In this document: in pieces, positions 1 through 11,700 of the stretch | Position numbering within the stretch: the stretch's first letter is position 1 | Layout: every line of letters starts with the position of its first letter | Assembly: GCA_003342895.1 (NCBI GenBank) | Contig: PTFA01000547.1 | Coordinates: forward strand, 1-64,000 | Origin: Casuarius casuarius | Taxonomy: Eukaryota; Chordata; Aves; Casuariiformes; Casuariidae | Length of the DNA stretch: 64,000 nucleotides | Direction: 5' to 3' | Position numbers and translations under genes: made by a program | The notes under the pieces: model-generated | Told to the model about the DNA's origin: nothing | Database searches by the model: none | Seen by the model: only the letters and a program-made list of their open reading frames with translations

Positions 1-46
1 ATGTAACAGCCAACCCTGGCTTTTTTCTATAAAGCAATACAGAATG

Positions 47-78
<32 letters not shown>

Positions 79-1018
79 TATTGCAAAAAGGTATTGCAGA
101 ATACAACTACCTAGCAGGAACTAGCAAAAATAAACAAACAAATAAATATAAGTTTAAGGCACATATTCCTAGAAATCAGAGAAGGATTTTTGTATAGTCT
201 GACACCAGCATTACATCACATGTCTACATGCTATGATGTGGAGGAGCTCTGAGGGATTATTTCAATAAACAATCAAGGACTCAATTTAGCTGTATCTCCA
301 GCATTCCCTAGTGCAACTCTCCCCCTCTTGAAGCTTTGATGCTTAAATATCCATTCCCTTCTATGCTGCAGCTACCTCAGGCATTCTTCAGTTCCGGCTG
401 ACCTGCTTGCTTTTTGCAGTCACATACTCTTGTGACGATTAGAAGAAATCTCTTCTAAATAAAATTTACCATTTAGCCAAATTAAGAAAAACATTCCACT
501 TTCAAATAACTCGGGCAGTTTTTGCAGAGGATTAGTATGCTCCTTTTTCTTTAACTCAAAGTTAAAAAGCTTTTTAAAATATTAGGAAAAAGAAAAGAAA
601 AAGAAAAAAGACTCAGTTCCCTTTGAGACAGATCCTAGGAGGCATTTAAACAGCAAAAGTGGCTTAGGGCAATACTAGACATCTGGGTCTCCATTTGTCA
701 TGTAAAGTTTTAAGTGTCTCCAGACTTACATCTAGTAATATATTCCTTTTGAACCAAATATTCTCCTGGGGCCCAAAGTTCTGCACAGAATCCCTATCTA
801 TGCAACTAAATGCTGTATCTCCCTTTCTGGGACTCAGAAAATAGGTGGAGTATATTTGCACTGTACTTTTGCAAGTACACTCATGGTAATACATGAAATG
901 GGGAGTGCTACACAAACATTTGATAGAAATGAATAAATAACATAGTTCTGTACTTTCTACTTACTGTTATGCCTGTAACACTTTTAAAGCGTGTAACATC
1001 CAGAAACATCCACCCTAC
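1..1018 (-). other. APBA1 intron after coding exon 9 (runs off the window)
   Basis: This stretch follows the donor of the last visible exon. I searched the minus strand for the expected remaining PDZ residues (GLKNQ..., CPPVTTVLI, RLLTAQ) and did not find them. It contains a 30-base A run at 47-76. Confidence 0.85.
47..76. repeat. 30-base poly-A run
   Basis: Thirty consecutive A bases are followed by two copies of GGTATTGCA separated by a few A. This may be a simple repeat or the tail of a retrotransposed sequence; no parent is recognisable on its left side within the window. Confidence 0.8.
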
Positions 1019-1231
1019 CTTTATAATGCTCTGGCATGTTGAGAGCGGTAAGCCAACCAGACTGGTCCCATTGATTGACATGATCTGGTCGCCTATGTTT
1101 AGCTTCCCAGACTTCTCTGCTGGTCCTCCATGCATCATGTTGGCTATGATAACTGTAGGCAAAATCGATCCCCAGCCAGACTCCACAATAACCACACCAA
1201 GGATTTCTCCCTTCTGTTTTTCAATGTAAAC
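1019..1231 (-). CDS. APBA1: APBA1 coding exon 9: first PDZ domain (most of it)
   Basis: A 213-base exon (71 codons, phase 0) for residues 640-710. The acceptor is TTGTAATGCAG|GTT and the donor AAG|GTAGGG. It starts [20 protein letters not shown] and continues [20 protein letters not shown] to [20 protein letters not shown] and SIIK. This is the first of two C-terminal PDZ domains, with the ESGWGS carboxylate-loop region and the [12 protein letters not shown] strand. The next exon would begin GLKNQ in the family and is not in the window, so the domain's last strand and the whole second PDZ domain are missing here. Confidence 0.97.
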
Positions 1232-2051
1232 CTGCATTACAAGAAAAAGTATTTCAAAGAAAAGTTTCCTCTCATCTGTGGAATTAACTGCCTCCCCACC
1301 AAAAGCATTTATACCCTTTATGAATCAAAAAAAACCACATACCCCTTTCTCCTTTCCAACCTGTCTTCCTAATTCAAAGGCAAAACAATATAAGGTATAC
1401 ATTTTACTATATTTTAGTTGTATTTAAACATTTAAACCATAGATTTTGTTTAATGCTGAACATCCCAGACAGAACTCATTTCTGCATGTGAGTGGAGGGA
1501 GCTGGAGAAGAACAAACTCTGGTGCAATGGGCTTTCATGGAGGGAGCTAAACAGGAAGAGATTGCATGAGCTTCTGAGTGCAGACTGGAAAATCATTACC
1601 TCTGTGTTGCAATGCTGCACTGGTTCATCTTTATTAATAACAACAAGCAGCAAATCCTTTCAGCAAATGCAATTCCTAAATCTGTAATCAAGCACTCTAG
1701 TAAATGCTAGTGCCTCTAGTAAATGCTAGTGCCTCTATACATTTTATATTTTTTACTGTATTAACAGTCTGTTTTAAATTCATTCCACTGACATATAGTG
1801 TCCTGTATGTCTGAAAACTCTTTGGTAAAGAGAACACAAACAGATGGTAAATCATTTCACTGCTGATAAATTTTGGGTTCACTGTTTGCTTTTGAAACAG
1901 AATTGCTGACAGGGCATCCTACTGGGAAGGATGTTTTGTCCTCACTGAGGTCATTTATAGGAAGCACTAATGGTTTTCTAATTTCTGCCAGCACGGGTCT
2001 GCAAGTTGTACAGACAAACTTAGTGTTGTTACGGAGAAAAATGAGACCTAC
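1232..2051 (-). other. APBA1 intron (coding exon 8 to 9), 0.8 kb
   Basis: Small intron containing a perfect 19-base tandem duplication (1695-1732). No other feature recognised. Confidence 0.85.
1695..1732. repeat. 19-base perfect tandem duplication
   Basis: Two adjacent identical copies of CTCTAGTAAATGCTAGTGC lie at 1695-1713 and 1714-1732. The next bases (CTCTA) begin a third partial copy. It is intronic and probably a recent slippage or duplication event. Confidence 0.9.
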
Positions 2052-2231
2052 ATCTTTGCAGTTTTCAGATTTGGAGAAGTGGATCAGGTCGTCATTGTAC
2101 ATGTCCTGAGTATTAAGCAAGTCGCTATACTCCTTCTGGCTAAGGTCTTCTGGATTGATTCCATTTGCCCTCAGAAATTCCTGGTACGCCACGCTAAATG
2201 CTTGACCTATGGACTGTGCAATCAGCTGTGC
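2052..2231 (-). CDS. APBA1: APBA1 coding exon 8: PTB C-terminal helix and PTB-PDZ linker
   Basis: A 180-base exon (60 codons, phase 0) for residues 580-639. The acceptor is CTGTTGCAG|GCA and the donor GAT|GTAGGT. It starts [20 protein letters not shown], the C-terminal helix of the PTB domain that packs over the peptide groove. It then runs through [20 protein letters not shown] to [10 protein letters not shown]. The helix and following linker are reported in the family to regulate peptide access. Conservation with the human protein is essentially complete. Confidence 0.97.
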
Positions 2232-5200
2232 CTGCAACAGTTTCCAGAGAAGAGAAAAGAAAAAGAAGAAAAAAAAAATCAAACATTCTCATGATCTTGC
2301 CTACTGACACTCTTACAATCACACTGTAAAATGGTTCCTTCCTACAAGTCAAGTTACTGCAACCATTTTTAAAAAAACATTTGTGCATTAAAAATAAAAG
2401 ACCAACAAAATGTCAATGCATTCACCTGTGTTGTGAATCCAGCCTGGCAGGCAATTATAAATGAGAAGCATGAATAAAGCCTTCCTTCCACAGGTAAGAA
2501 TTGCTAATATAAACATAAAGGTATGCCCACTGTGTTGACTGGAGCGGAGGTGGCAGAATGAGAGCACTAGCTCTCAGGTACCAGTCTCTCTTCCAGCACA
2601 CGCAGCTCCCAGATGGCTCTCCCTTCCAGCAGAGGCAGTGCCATCTCTGACAAGCCAGCAGTAAAAATGAAAATGTCTACTAAAAGACACATAGCTGCAT
2701 TTAAGAGGATATTTCCTCCTCTTTTTCTCCTCCTCTTTTAAAATCATCATGTCTGTGTTTGGCAGCTCATATCTCTGTCTCAGATAAATAGAAAAGGTTA
2801 CTATCTACCGGTCCATTGAAATGACTGGATCCAGCCCTTAAGTGACTGGAAATGCTCATACACAGCTTCCTCTCCATCCTACTACCTCCTTCAGCTTCTC
2901 CCCTCAACATTTTGTGTTTCCCACCTCCTCTCCCCAGCTCCAATGACTCTGTTGGTTCCTCACTGCTTTCCCTTCCCAGCCGATCCGACACAGCAGGCTC
3001 CTGCGCCTGCAGCTTCCCAACACCTTCTCTGCACCCAGTGCCCGCAGCTTTCACTCGCTTTTCTGTGTTGCTACCGCCCATGAGCTGCTCTTGACCCCTG
3101 ACATCTGCTACCGCAGGAGAGAAGTAAGGGACAAGGGCAGACAAAAGGAAACAGAGTCATGCAAGGGCTGGAGCTGGAAACAGCCTGCTGGAGGAACACC
3201 TTGCCATGAGGCAGTGAGCAAGGGAAAGTCAGAACGACGTAGGTGCACCAGAGGAAAGCAGCACAGCATGGTGCAGAGCACTGCGGTGCAAAACCAGAGT
3301 GGTGGGTGCAGGAAGCACAGTCCAGTGCAGGGGAGGTGGTCACGATGTGCAATGAAACCGACTGTGGTGCACAGCGCTGACTGCGGGGAGGAAAGGAAGA
3401 GACCAGGAGGGCTGCACAGCTTTGCAGCATAGGCATGAGGGAGCACCGGGGATGCATGAACACAGCTAAGGTGCGTTTCTGTACAGCTGCCAACTGGATT
3501 TTTAAATCCAGTCTGATCCCTAATAAAGGGAGGGTTCCCAACCCTGAAATAAAAAGAGGTTTGTTATTTTAAAGCAACTCAAGCTAGCACTAAACCTACT
3601 GAAGGGAATAGCATGATTGTTGGCATTGAAGAGACCTATGTCTGGACTGGCATTATTTTTGCCAATGCTCAGAACAACCTAATTTCAATGTCAAGAACAA
3701 GGCAGCAAGAAAACAGAACTACAGCTCATTAGCTCAGCAAGCTAAGAGAGGAGATAAGTACAGACTGTATGTTCATACACAAACATTGAGATACTTTCCT
3801 CCAAGAAGAGATCAGCTCCAATTTAGATGTCCAACATCATGAACACATTATGAAAGCTCAGATCTTTTGAAGATTCTGCCTCAAATGCAATTGAAAATCC
3901 GGTGCTGTGCTCCTTAGATAAGGACCATTAAAAGCAAGGACACATTTTGGCCAACACTGATTGGACAGCTTACAGTTTATGAGCCAGCTACTGGGTAAAT
4001 TCTTCTAGATACCCAGCAGTCCCAGAAGATGAAAAGGTGACAATGAAATATATGAGATTTATAGCATAAAGAGTCTGTACTACTTCACTGGAGGTACAGG
4101 GTCTTTGAAGCTGCAATCTCTTTGCTGCTAACAGGTATTATGGTGTTTACCTTGTAATTCCGCCCGGATATATTTTTTCCTAATCATTTGAATTTCTGAT
4201 ACAATTTTTGCAAGCTATTTGTGAACTACACCATGACTCCAGGAGAGCTGATGCAATCTCTGAAATTTCTTAGCATATTTTCACACTACTGAATGACACT
4301 TTCTTTGGAACAACAGACATGTACTTTCCAAGGCAGTATCTACCGGCACAGGGAGGATAACATCTGACACAAGAATGACCTGATCCAACCAAACAACAAA
4401 GTAATTCCAGTGATCCCCAAATGAAAGCACAGATTCCGGTTAGCCAAGGTATTAAGAACAGCCTAGGAAAAAGATCCAGGAAGGCTGGATCATAGTCAAG
4501 CTACCACAGGCTGAAGGAAAACCAGACACTGCCTCTGGTGTCTGACAACTTAATCTCCACTTTTCAACTGGCCATTGAAAAAGTTCAACAATGTCCAACA
4601 CTGGACTGACTGGAAATACAGGAATTACAGCCTCAAACTGGGCAGCTTATCAAGTTATATCAAGCCAAAAAAACCCCACATTAATCTTTCCACTTGCACA
4701 CCAGTTTCTTGAAGGGCTTCGCAAAACTAGCTTATTTAGCTCTTTAAAAAAATCACCATTTTTTCATGTTCTCTGTCAAAGTTTTGGTAGAGGATTATCT
4801 TTATCAGTGCTCTTACTTTTACTCTTTAGCCTCAGCAGTGGGTGATATGCGACCTTGCATTTGCAACCACAGAATTCATCTGAACGTAAGTTCAGAATAG
4901 GGTGACCACTACATAAAATCAACTGCTTACTCTAAGAAACCCTTCTATCTGAAAGTCCTCACTTACACTCCATGGAGTGGAAGGTATATGAGCTATTCCA
5001 AAGAAAATGGTGATTTCACTTAACTTCTGTTAACTAGTTCAATATACAGTGAAATGAACTACAAAGTCTTTCTTCACTTTAAGTGGTATGCTAGGCACAA
5101 GAAACAGAAATAAACTATCTGTAGCTTGGGCAGTATGCTCTAGTCTGAACATGATTTTCATTTAGGAGCAAATTTCCTTCCACCTCTTGCTATATGAACC

Positions 5201-6056
5201 ACCTGACCAGTATTAATATGACAGTTGCCATGCAGACCGTTAATACCCTATTACTTGAAGAACTGAGAGCTAAATGAGATTTGCTCTCTTCCCAAATTAT
5301 TAGATAACCATGTGACGTCACTTCATTTTAGGGCTAATTTGATTATGAGACTGGTAACTATGTATCTAGCCACTTTGTTCTCACATACGTATATTTAGTT
5401 TTACCTTTCAGTTACTGAGTTTAACAAAATAAATAAAATCAGCAAGTTATACGCATTGATTTTTCTTCCACAAATACCTGGGTTTTAATTACGGAGGGCA
5501 GGATAGCAAGTTTGATAACAGGTAATTCAATAAGTCTACACCATACATATTCACTCAGATGCATCCCCATTTAGCACACTTCGGGATTGCTTGAATTACC
5601 AACTTTCTTGACTGTTTCCTTGTATGACATCAGCAACTACTCCCCAACTCAAGCCTTCCCATTAAAAAAAAAAAAAATCACCTTTCTAATATGTATCAAC
5701 GATCCTTGTGGCAACAGTTGGGATGAGAAGGTATGCAGAGAAATAAATGTCTTTGATAGACGGTTACTCTCACAGGCAGAATTTCTGAGCTAGCATACAT
5801 AAGCTGTGGGCCTGCCTCTCATTGCCACTGGAAGGTATCGTAGGCACTTAAAAATGGGAAGCTTTCCTATAAACACCAACTTTGTGAATAAAATGTCAGG
5901 CCCCGACATGCAAAGAGAAGACAAGTTCCTCTGCTGAGACAAAATATTTTTCTGCAGTTAACAAATAAACAGAACCACTAGTGATGGACTTCAAGCCTAT
6001 CAAAATGTGCTTACATTTCCACCCCTAGACAATCATGAGACAGAGTAATTCCTTAC
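2232..6056 (-). other. APBA1 intron (coding exon 7 to 8), 3.8 kb
   Basis: It contains a clearly GC-richer patch at about 2840-3460, pyrimidine-rich on its left half and purine-rich on its right, with several overlapping open frames that I do not recognise. The rest is ordinary AT-rich intron. Confidence 0.85.
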
Positions 6057-6242
6057 ATCCTCAGACTCAAAGACGTGGCAAATCATTTTGTACTGCCTCT
6101 TTCCATCCTGGGAAGGGTGAGATGCTTCCACATTGTCCTGGGAGTTAGACCGTGGCATTCGTCTACGTGCCATCAGAACGACTATATTCCCTATATCTGC
6201 GATGTAAGAAATGGTCCGCAGTGGATGATCCATCATGGTTTC
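6057..6242 (-). CDS. APBA1: APBA1 coding exon 7: PTB domain, central strands
   Basis: A 186-base exon (62 codons, phase 0) for residues 518-579. The acceptor is CTACTACCTAG|GAA and the donor GAT|GTAAGG. It starts [20 protein letters not shown], contains the basic run [12 protein letters not shown] and ends [11 protein letters not shown]. The [18 protein letters not shown] and ICHVFES strands are signatures of the X11-type PTB domain. It is nearly identical to the mammalian protein. Confidence 0.97.
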
Positions 6243-6818
6243 CTAGGTAGTAGAAAAGCCAACATCAGCAGCTGTTTTCAGGAAGTTCTTACGGCACTCC
6301 TGGTGTTAGACAAACACATTAATGGAAATTGTAAGACCCTCGTTAGTAATGCCCAACCTCTCATGCACAAGAGGAGATGTCAAGAGAAACCAAGCACTTC
6401 ACTTGCCAGAAACAAACCAAAGAGTTTACAAATTAAGATTATGTGCAGGGCACATATGGGACCAACGTACACAGGACTAGGAACTTCGAATTATCACAGC
6501 CACTTGCTTTATATTACTTTGTGGACAATCTACGCTTGCCGTGCTACACTACCAGGCTACCTAGAATATTGTATAATGTAAACAACTTAGCTTCTCGTAA
6601 GAGGTGGCCTGACCAAATGAACTCTTACCATTTTCTAGAGTAACACATCAGACTAACAGCATGTATGATACAGTTCTTGAGCATGGATTTCTTATTAGGA
6701 AATCCTGGAGGGAAACGGAAGAACCAGCACTCTTTGAAGGTCACATTTTCGCAGGTAGGTGAGAGTCTATTTCAACAGACTATTATTACAACATTGACAA
6801 TGGCTTCTTTGTCTATAC
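6243..6818 (-). other. APBA1 intron (coding exon 6 to 7), 0.6 kb
   Basis: The shortest intron of the gene in this window. Nothing recognisable apart from its splice sites. Confidence 0.85.
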
Positions 6819-6905
6819 CTGCGTGTCTGCATTCAATACTTTTATTCTCTGTGTAGAAATGAAGAGGTCCACTTCGGTCATGGGTTGAGATTCACCTTCT
6901 GGAGC
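6819..6905 (-). CDS. APBA1: APBA1 coding exon 6: PTB domain, middle
   Basis: An 87-base exon (29 codons, phase 0 at both ends) for residues 489-517. The acceptor is TTTATTCACAG|GCT and the donor CAG|GTATAG. It reads [20 protein letters not shown] then IKVLNADTQ. As I remember it, the human protein has Leu where this has Ser in LFISTQ; APBA2 has Ser. The segment supplies central strands of the PTB fold. Confidence 0.95.
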
Positions 6906-8018
6906 CTGTGAATAAAGGGATCAGAGTTAACAAACACATTAGGTAAAATCCTTAAAGATGATGTTAGATCACAAACAGGGGCACACTAGGACATAGTCAC
7001 CAGAACAGCAATGCAAAACAGAGTATTAGATTGCAAAAGCTAAAGATAAACACAAAGATATGGAAACTATACACATACATATGAAAGTGAATTAGATATT
7101 ATTTGAAAAATTGTTAATCCCATAAAAGTGTCCCTGATCACCTTCCTGATCCAGTAAAGTTATACCTCACTGCAACATGAACTGTATAAAGAATCTGTGA
7201 AAAATCAAATGATTCTCCCATTTTCCTCACATTATGAATTTCACTTTAAGGAAGGTTTTTCACACAAGTCATACAAAGGACTACAGGTATCTCTTGCTGG
7301 AGGAGTTTCTATATCAGCTAACAGTGACTGCTCAAACCAATGGAAAAACATTTACCACAGGTGGGCGCAGTATAAGCAATTCATAATGCAGTTCTGGTAA
7401 GAAGGTCTTCACGGTCAGACAACATACTATTCAAGCAATAACCCACTTCAGAAGTCATACCTTTGCTAACAGAAAGCAAATGCTTGTAATTTTAAAAACA
7501 ATTAGATTTGTTAAAAGGCATTTAAAAACTCCATAAACAAAACTTATTACTAAAATCAGTCAATCTCAGCATATTATTGTGTGTATATATGTAAACTTTT
7601 TTTTTCTTTTTTGCATCCAGCAATTTGACACATCTGTGAATCAAGCAAAACACTCTTTGCAGACGGATTAAAAAAAAAGACACTTATTGTTTAATGTACT
7701 ATTTTACAGAGTTAAAACCTTTGTCATGTCAGGGCTGTTTCTTTAGTATGCATTTTGGGTACTGCCTGTAACCATTTGATAAATCCAATCTTTACCCTAT
7801 TTCTAACATGAAATGGCTAATGATAAGCAACAAAAAAAATGGCCAATCAGGCAACTGATTTCTGAGAAATGTCAACTTGTATGGCAGCTTAGAAATAAAC
7901 CTAAACAAAAACTTGCTGGATGCAGAAAATAAAAGCACAAAATAAAAAGAAAGGAAAAATCCCTCCCAGAAAACAAAAGAACAGGCATAACATCAAGCTG
8001 ATGGAGTTTGTACTGCAC
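6906..8018 (-). other. APBA1 intron (coding exon 5 to 6), 1.1 kb
   Basis: AT-rich sequence between the microexon and the next PTB exon. No gene, repeat or RNA feature recognised. Confidence 0.85.
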
Positions 8019-8051
8019 CTTCTTCCTGCTTTTGGCTAATTTCTGGGCCAT
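8019..8051 (-). CDS. APBA1: APBA1 coding exon 5: 33-base microexon in the PTB domain
   Basis: A 33-base exon encoding MAQKLAKSRKK (residues 478-488), phase 0 at both ends, so skipping it would keep the frame. The acceptor is ATGCTAAGCAG|ATG and the donor AAG|GTGCAG. The donor is weak, and a TGC lies within the ten bases before the acceptor. The basic residues form an insert in the PTB domain. I recall that a human APBA1 isoform lacks just these 11 residues, which fits regulated splicing. The exon is far too short for ORF searches; it was located from the conserved peptide. Confidence 0.93.
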
Positions 8052-8321
8052 CTGCTTAGCATGGAATAAACAGAGACAGGAGAACAGTTAGAGAAGAACT
8101 TACAGAAACTCCAAGTCAAGCAGGGATCTCCACACTAATGCCAGGGCTCACAGACTACTAGCTGTTCTAAATCAGTCCCTGCTTAGATTAATTTCCCTCC
8201 CCCCCCTTTTTTTTTTGCTTATTTAAAAAAAAAAGTTTCACATTTAACACAGTTTAAAAAATGAAAAGAGAATGCACCAGGAAGAATACAAAAGATTGTG
8301 TGTTTTCCATTTAAATGTTAC

Positions 8322-8322
8322 N
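8322..8322. other. Single undetermined base (N)
   Basis: One N occurs in unique-looking intron sequence shortly before a T homopolymer, probably a base-calling ambiguity in the assembly. Confidence 0.98.
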
Positions 8323-8539
8323 CTAACCAAACAGCTGCTTTTTTTTTTTTTTTTAAAGGCGTTTCTCCTAATTTATAGCATTGCAAATATGAGGAGCTCT
8401 TTTGAAGAAACACCAAGTAAAAGGTGATAGAAGCTTAAAACATTATTATTCCAGCTTTCTCAGATCTAAAGCATTTAAATTCAAGTTGTATAATGCTCTC
8501 ACACACATAAGCAAGCTTAAAAAATAACCCCCCCTAAAA

Positions 8540-8767
8540 CTATGTTAGTCTTTCCTGAAAAAAACAAAAAGACAGATGATAACTGACTGCCCTTTTGCCC
8601 TCCATTTCAATCTCCTTCCGTCCAAATACACCCATGCCAATGTTAGCATCATGCATCTGGGCAACAAGTTTTCCTGTGACAGCTGCATAAGGGTCCACAC
8701 CACTTTCTTTCATGAAAGGCAGTAGACGATTTACTTCCACAGACACCTGAAAACTGTCTCCTATCAC
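8540..8767 (-). other. Unassigned coding-like open frame inside an APBA1 intron
   Basis: The minus strand is open for 75 codons and has an unusually protein-like composition for this AT-rich intron, for example the stretches SVEVNRLLPFMKESGVDPYA and KLVAQMHDANIGMGVFGR. The frame also stays open for about 23 codons upstream of its first ATG. I do not recognise the family. I see no convincing donor site at its downstream end, so it is not an obvious cassette exon. It could be a fragment of a retrotransposed gene, an old exon or chance. Confidence 0.3.
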
Positions 8768-11700
8768 TAAGCAGTTTAATTGCTCTATTTCCAGAGATAT
8801 TTCACCTATTGCAATAAATTAGTATCTTATGTGCTGTTACTGTGACAAAAACAGTAATATCAATAAATATCATCATTCTTAAAGTCTTGCAATCATTAAT
8901 TTAAGTTGAAATACAAACCTAAGGTGAATTGAACTTATGGATCTGCTTACTGAAGAAATACAATACTCATCAGGCTGGCAGACATGCTTTTATTTCCCAC
9001 AGTAACATTGCCTCTTAGCTAAGAAAATTAACAGGTATTCTGGTGGTGGGCAAAGGTCTTATTATCTTCACAGATAAAGATTCATGACTAATAATGTTTA
9101 GGAAGAATGAACAGGAAGCCTGAATCACATACACATCAAATACTTTACACTGATGCTTACAACTTCAATTTATCAGTTTCAGTTTAAACCAGTCTGAAAG
9201 CAGCTATTGAAATTTTAAACTGTGCTTCTTATTTATTAATATGAACAAACATTTTCACACCAGCTTTTGGTAACCCTTCTCAAACTGACAAATCTGTTAT
9301 AGCCTGGTGACAGCAACCCACTGCAAAAGCAATTAGAACTGTCTCATGCTGAGGGCTCTGCATTAAATTAATTTACATTGGTACTCAGAAATAAGCTCAT
9401 CTTGAATACGACTGCTTGGCATATACTGGTCAGAGACAATCTCGAGATACGGCATTTAAACTGTTCTCCAAAATCAAGTTCCCTTTCAGACAAAACTTGT
9501 ACAAACTTTACAGAGTAACAGACCTCACAAAAGAGCAGCAGCACAGGTTTAGAAGAGAAAGGGAAAAGTCCTGGAGGTAGAGGTCTACAGTGCAGAATCA
9601 AAGATGATTCAAAATACCCTGTCACATATTTTCTTCAGAATTCTGCTCCTGAATTCAATGGGAACAGTCTTAATTTTATTTTAACTTGTTGGAGAATGAT
9701 TTTTAAATATTTCATAAAACTGAAGTAATGATGTGCCAGTTTTAAGAAGTGATTGACGCTGCACAGAAGTGTCAGGAAAGAAGCTTGGTCCATGAAATTA
9801 ATTAGGATAATTCTGTGCAAGAGACATTATCAGAAAAATTCTCTTCAAGATCAAGTTATTTTGCTAACTTAAATCAGAAGATCTTTTTAATGTTCTTAAA
9901 AAACAGAAACAACCTAATCTAAACGAAATACTATTTCTTAAATATATAGAGTCCAATTCATTTAAGGTAAGTGAAGGTAAGTAAAATGTGACTATGTATC
10001 TAGTTGCTATTTCCAAAATATTTTTTTTAAAAAAAGCAGCAAACTTCCACTTATGCTAGAGGGATGGATTAAATACACGTAACCCATTTAACTTCTACAA
10101 AAAATGTACTGCAGCCCAGAGAATTCCAGATGGCCCTTTATAAACAATAATATGCAAGATATTAAATGATTTTCACATATGTATTCTATCTTGTATTACT
10201 TTCAGTAATTACATCAGTTGGCATCTAAAACTGTTCAAAGCTGATGAAAAATAAAAACAAAAGTTAATTGTTATTTTATATGCAAAACATAACTGCTATT
10301 CTGCACAGATCAGTTGTGAACTGTAACTGTGAACATTAACTTTTCTAAACTGGTGTAAGTATTAAATGGATTCAGCCAAAGTAAAACATGGAAAGGTGTT
10401 TCTTTCCTTGCTATTTGAGGAAAAGGAGACTACAGTCAGAAAACAGTGAATGGAGAAGCACATTTAAGTGGAAATATCAAGTCAAAAAAGTTTGACGAAT
10501 GCCTTCAAAGCACTGCATCTTTTAACTTCACTGGACGGATAAAAGCACCTAAGCAGGAAAAAAAGCCTCAAATCTCTTTTCTGCTTTAAGTGAGGAGATA
10601 CTCAGGTAAATAAAAAGTATGGAGAAATATTTGTAAAATCTGTTCAAATTCTAAATGACTGAATGTGTGGTCTAAAGGCTCTGCTAAAAGGAGGCATTAC
10701 TAGGGATTATTAAACTAAAAAGGAATACATTCAGATGCATGAACCTAACAGTACATGTTGATTTAAAAGGAAAGTGTGCATAGCAGCATGCCTTAAACAA
10801 AGGCATGTTCTTTTTCATGTTCTTAGTTTCACGTCTGTAAGTTTTTAAATGATCAGTCTTAATTCACAACCTTTGTCGCCTGTAACCATAGAGAAATGTT
10901 TCACATGCAACACCTTACACACTCCATAAACAAACATGAGTAGGACGCAAGTACCATCAGCACTGGGTAGGCAACATTTTAAACTTCTGGGCTAAATGCT
11001 GTCTTGAGCAACGGTGCATCTGGCAGCAGGAACTCCATCTGTCATAATCAAGTCATCACTAAGTAAATTTCGTGACAATAACTAAAAAAAATAGCCGAAA
11101 CCAAATCTAACAAACCAGAGATCCTAAGGCCCGGGGCTATTCACATTTCCTGAAGTCCTCCTAGAAGCTGAAAAGCAGTACCTGTCAAAGAAGTGTGCAG
11201 TGGTAATATGTGCCAAGCAGCAAGCAAGCAATCTTCCGAAATTTACCCACAGCTTCAGAAAATTCATGTGCACAAGCTAGGGTCTTATCAGGTCAATAAT
11301 GCAACTACTTGGGTCTCCACCCTGACAACCAAGTATGTGCACACCTGTTCATTTGTTTGGTATATAAACTATTGGTTTGATGGGTGAAATGAGCTAAGCA
11401 GATTTCTCCTGTGTTGAGACAAAGAGGTGCTGGGGCAAAACAGAGCCCTTGGAAAGAGCTGTATTCTGTTAACGAAATTCTAAGAAATGTAGTTAATAGA
11501 AAGATTCTACGCTCTTCTACCTCACACAGCCAGTTCTAAATCAATCCATTTTTGTCCTGGTTTTCTCTATCACCTTCCTTTAGTCCTTGTCTCTTACTGT
11601 TCTCCCACACATGCTCAGCCTCCTAGATGCAAACCTCATGCTCAGCCCCTGGCCCAACTTCCCTGAGCCTTCCAGCTCCCACCACCAGTTTTCTATCACA

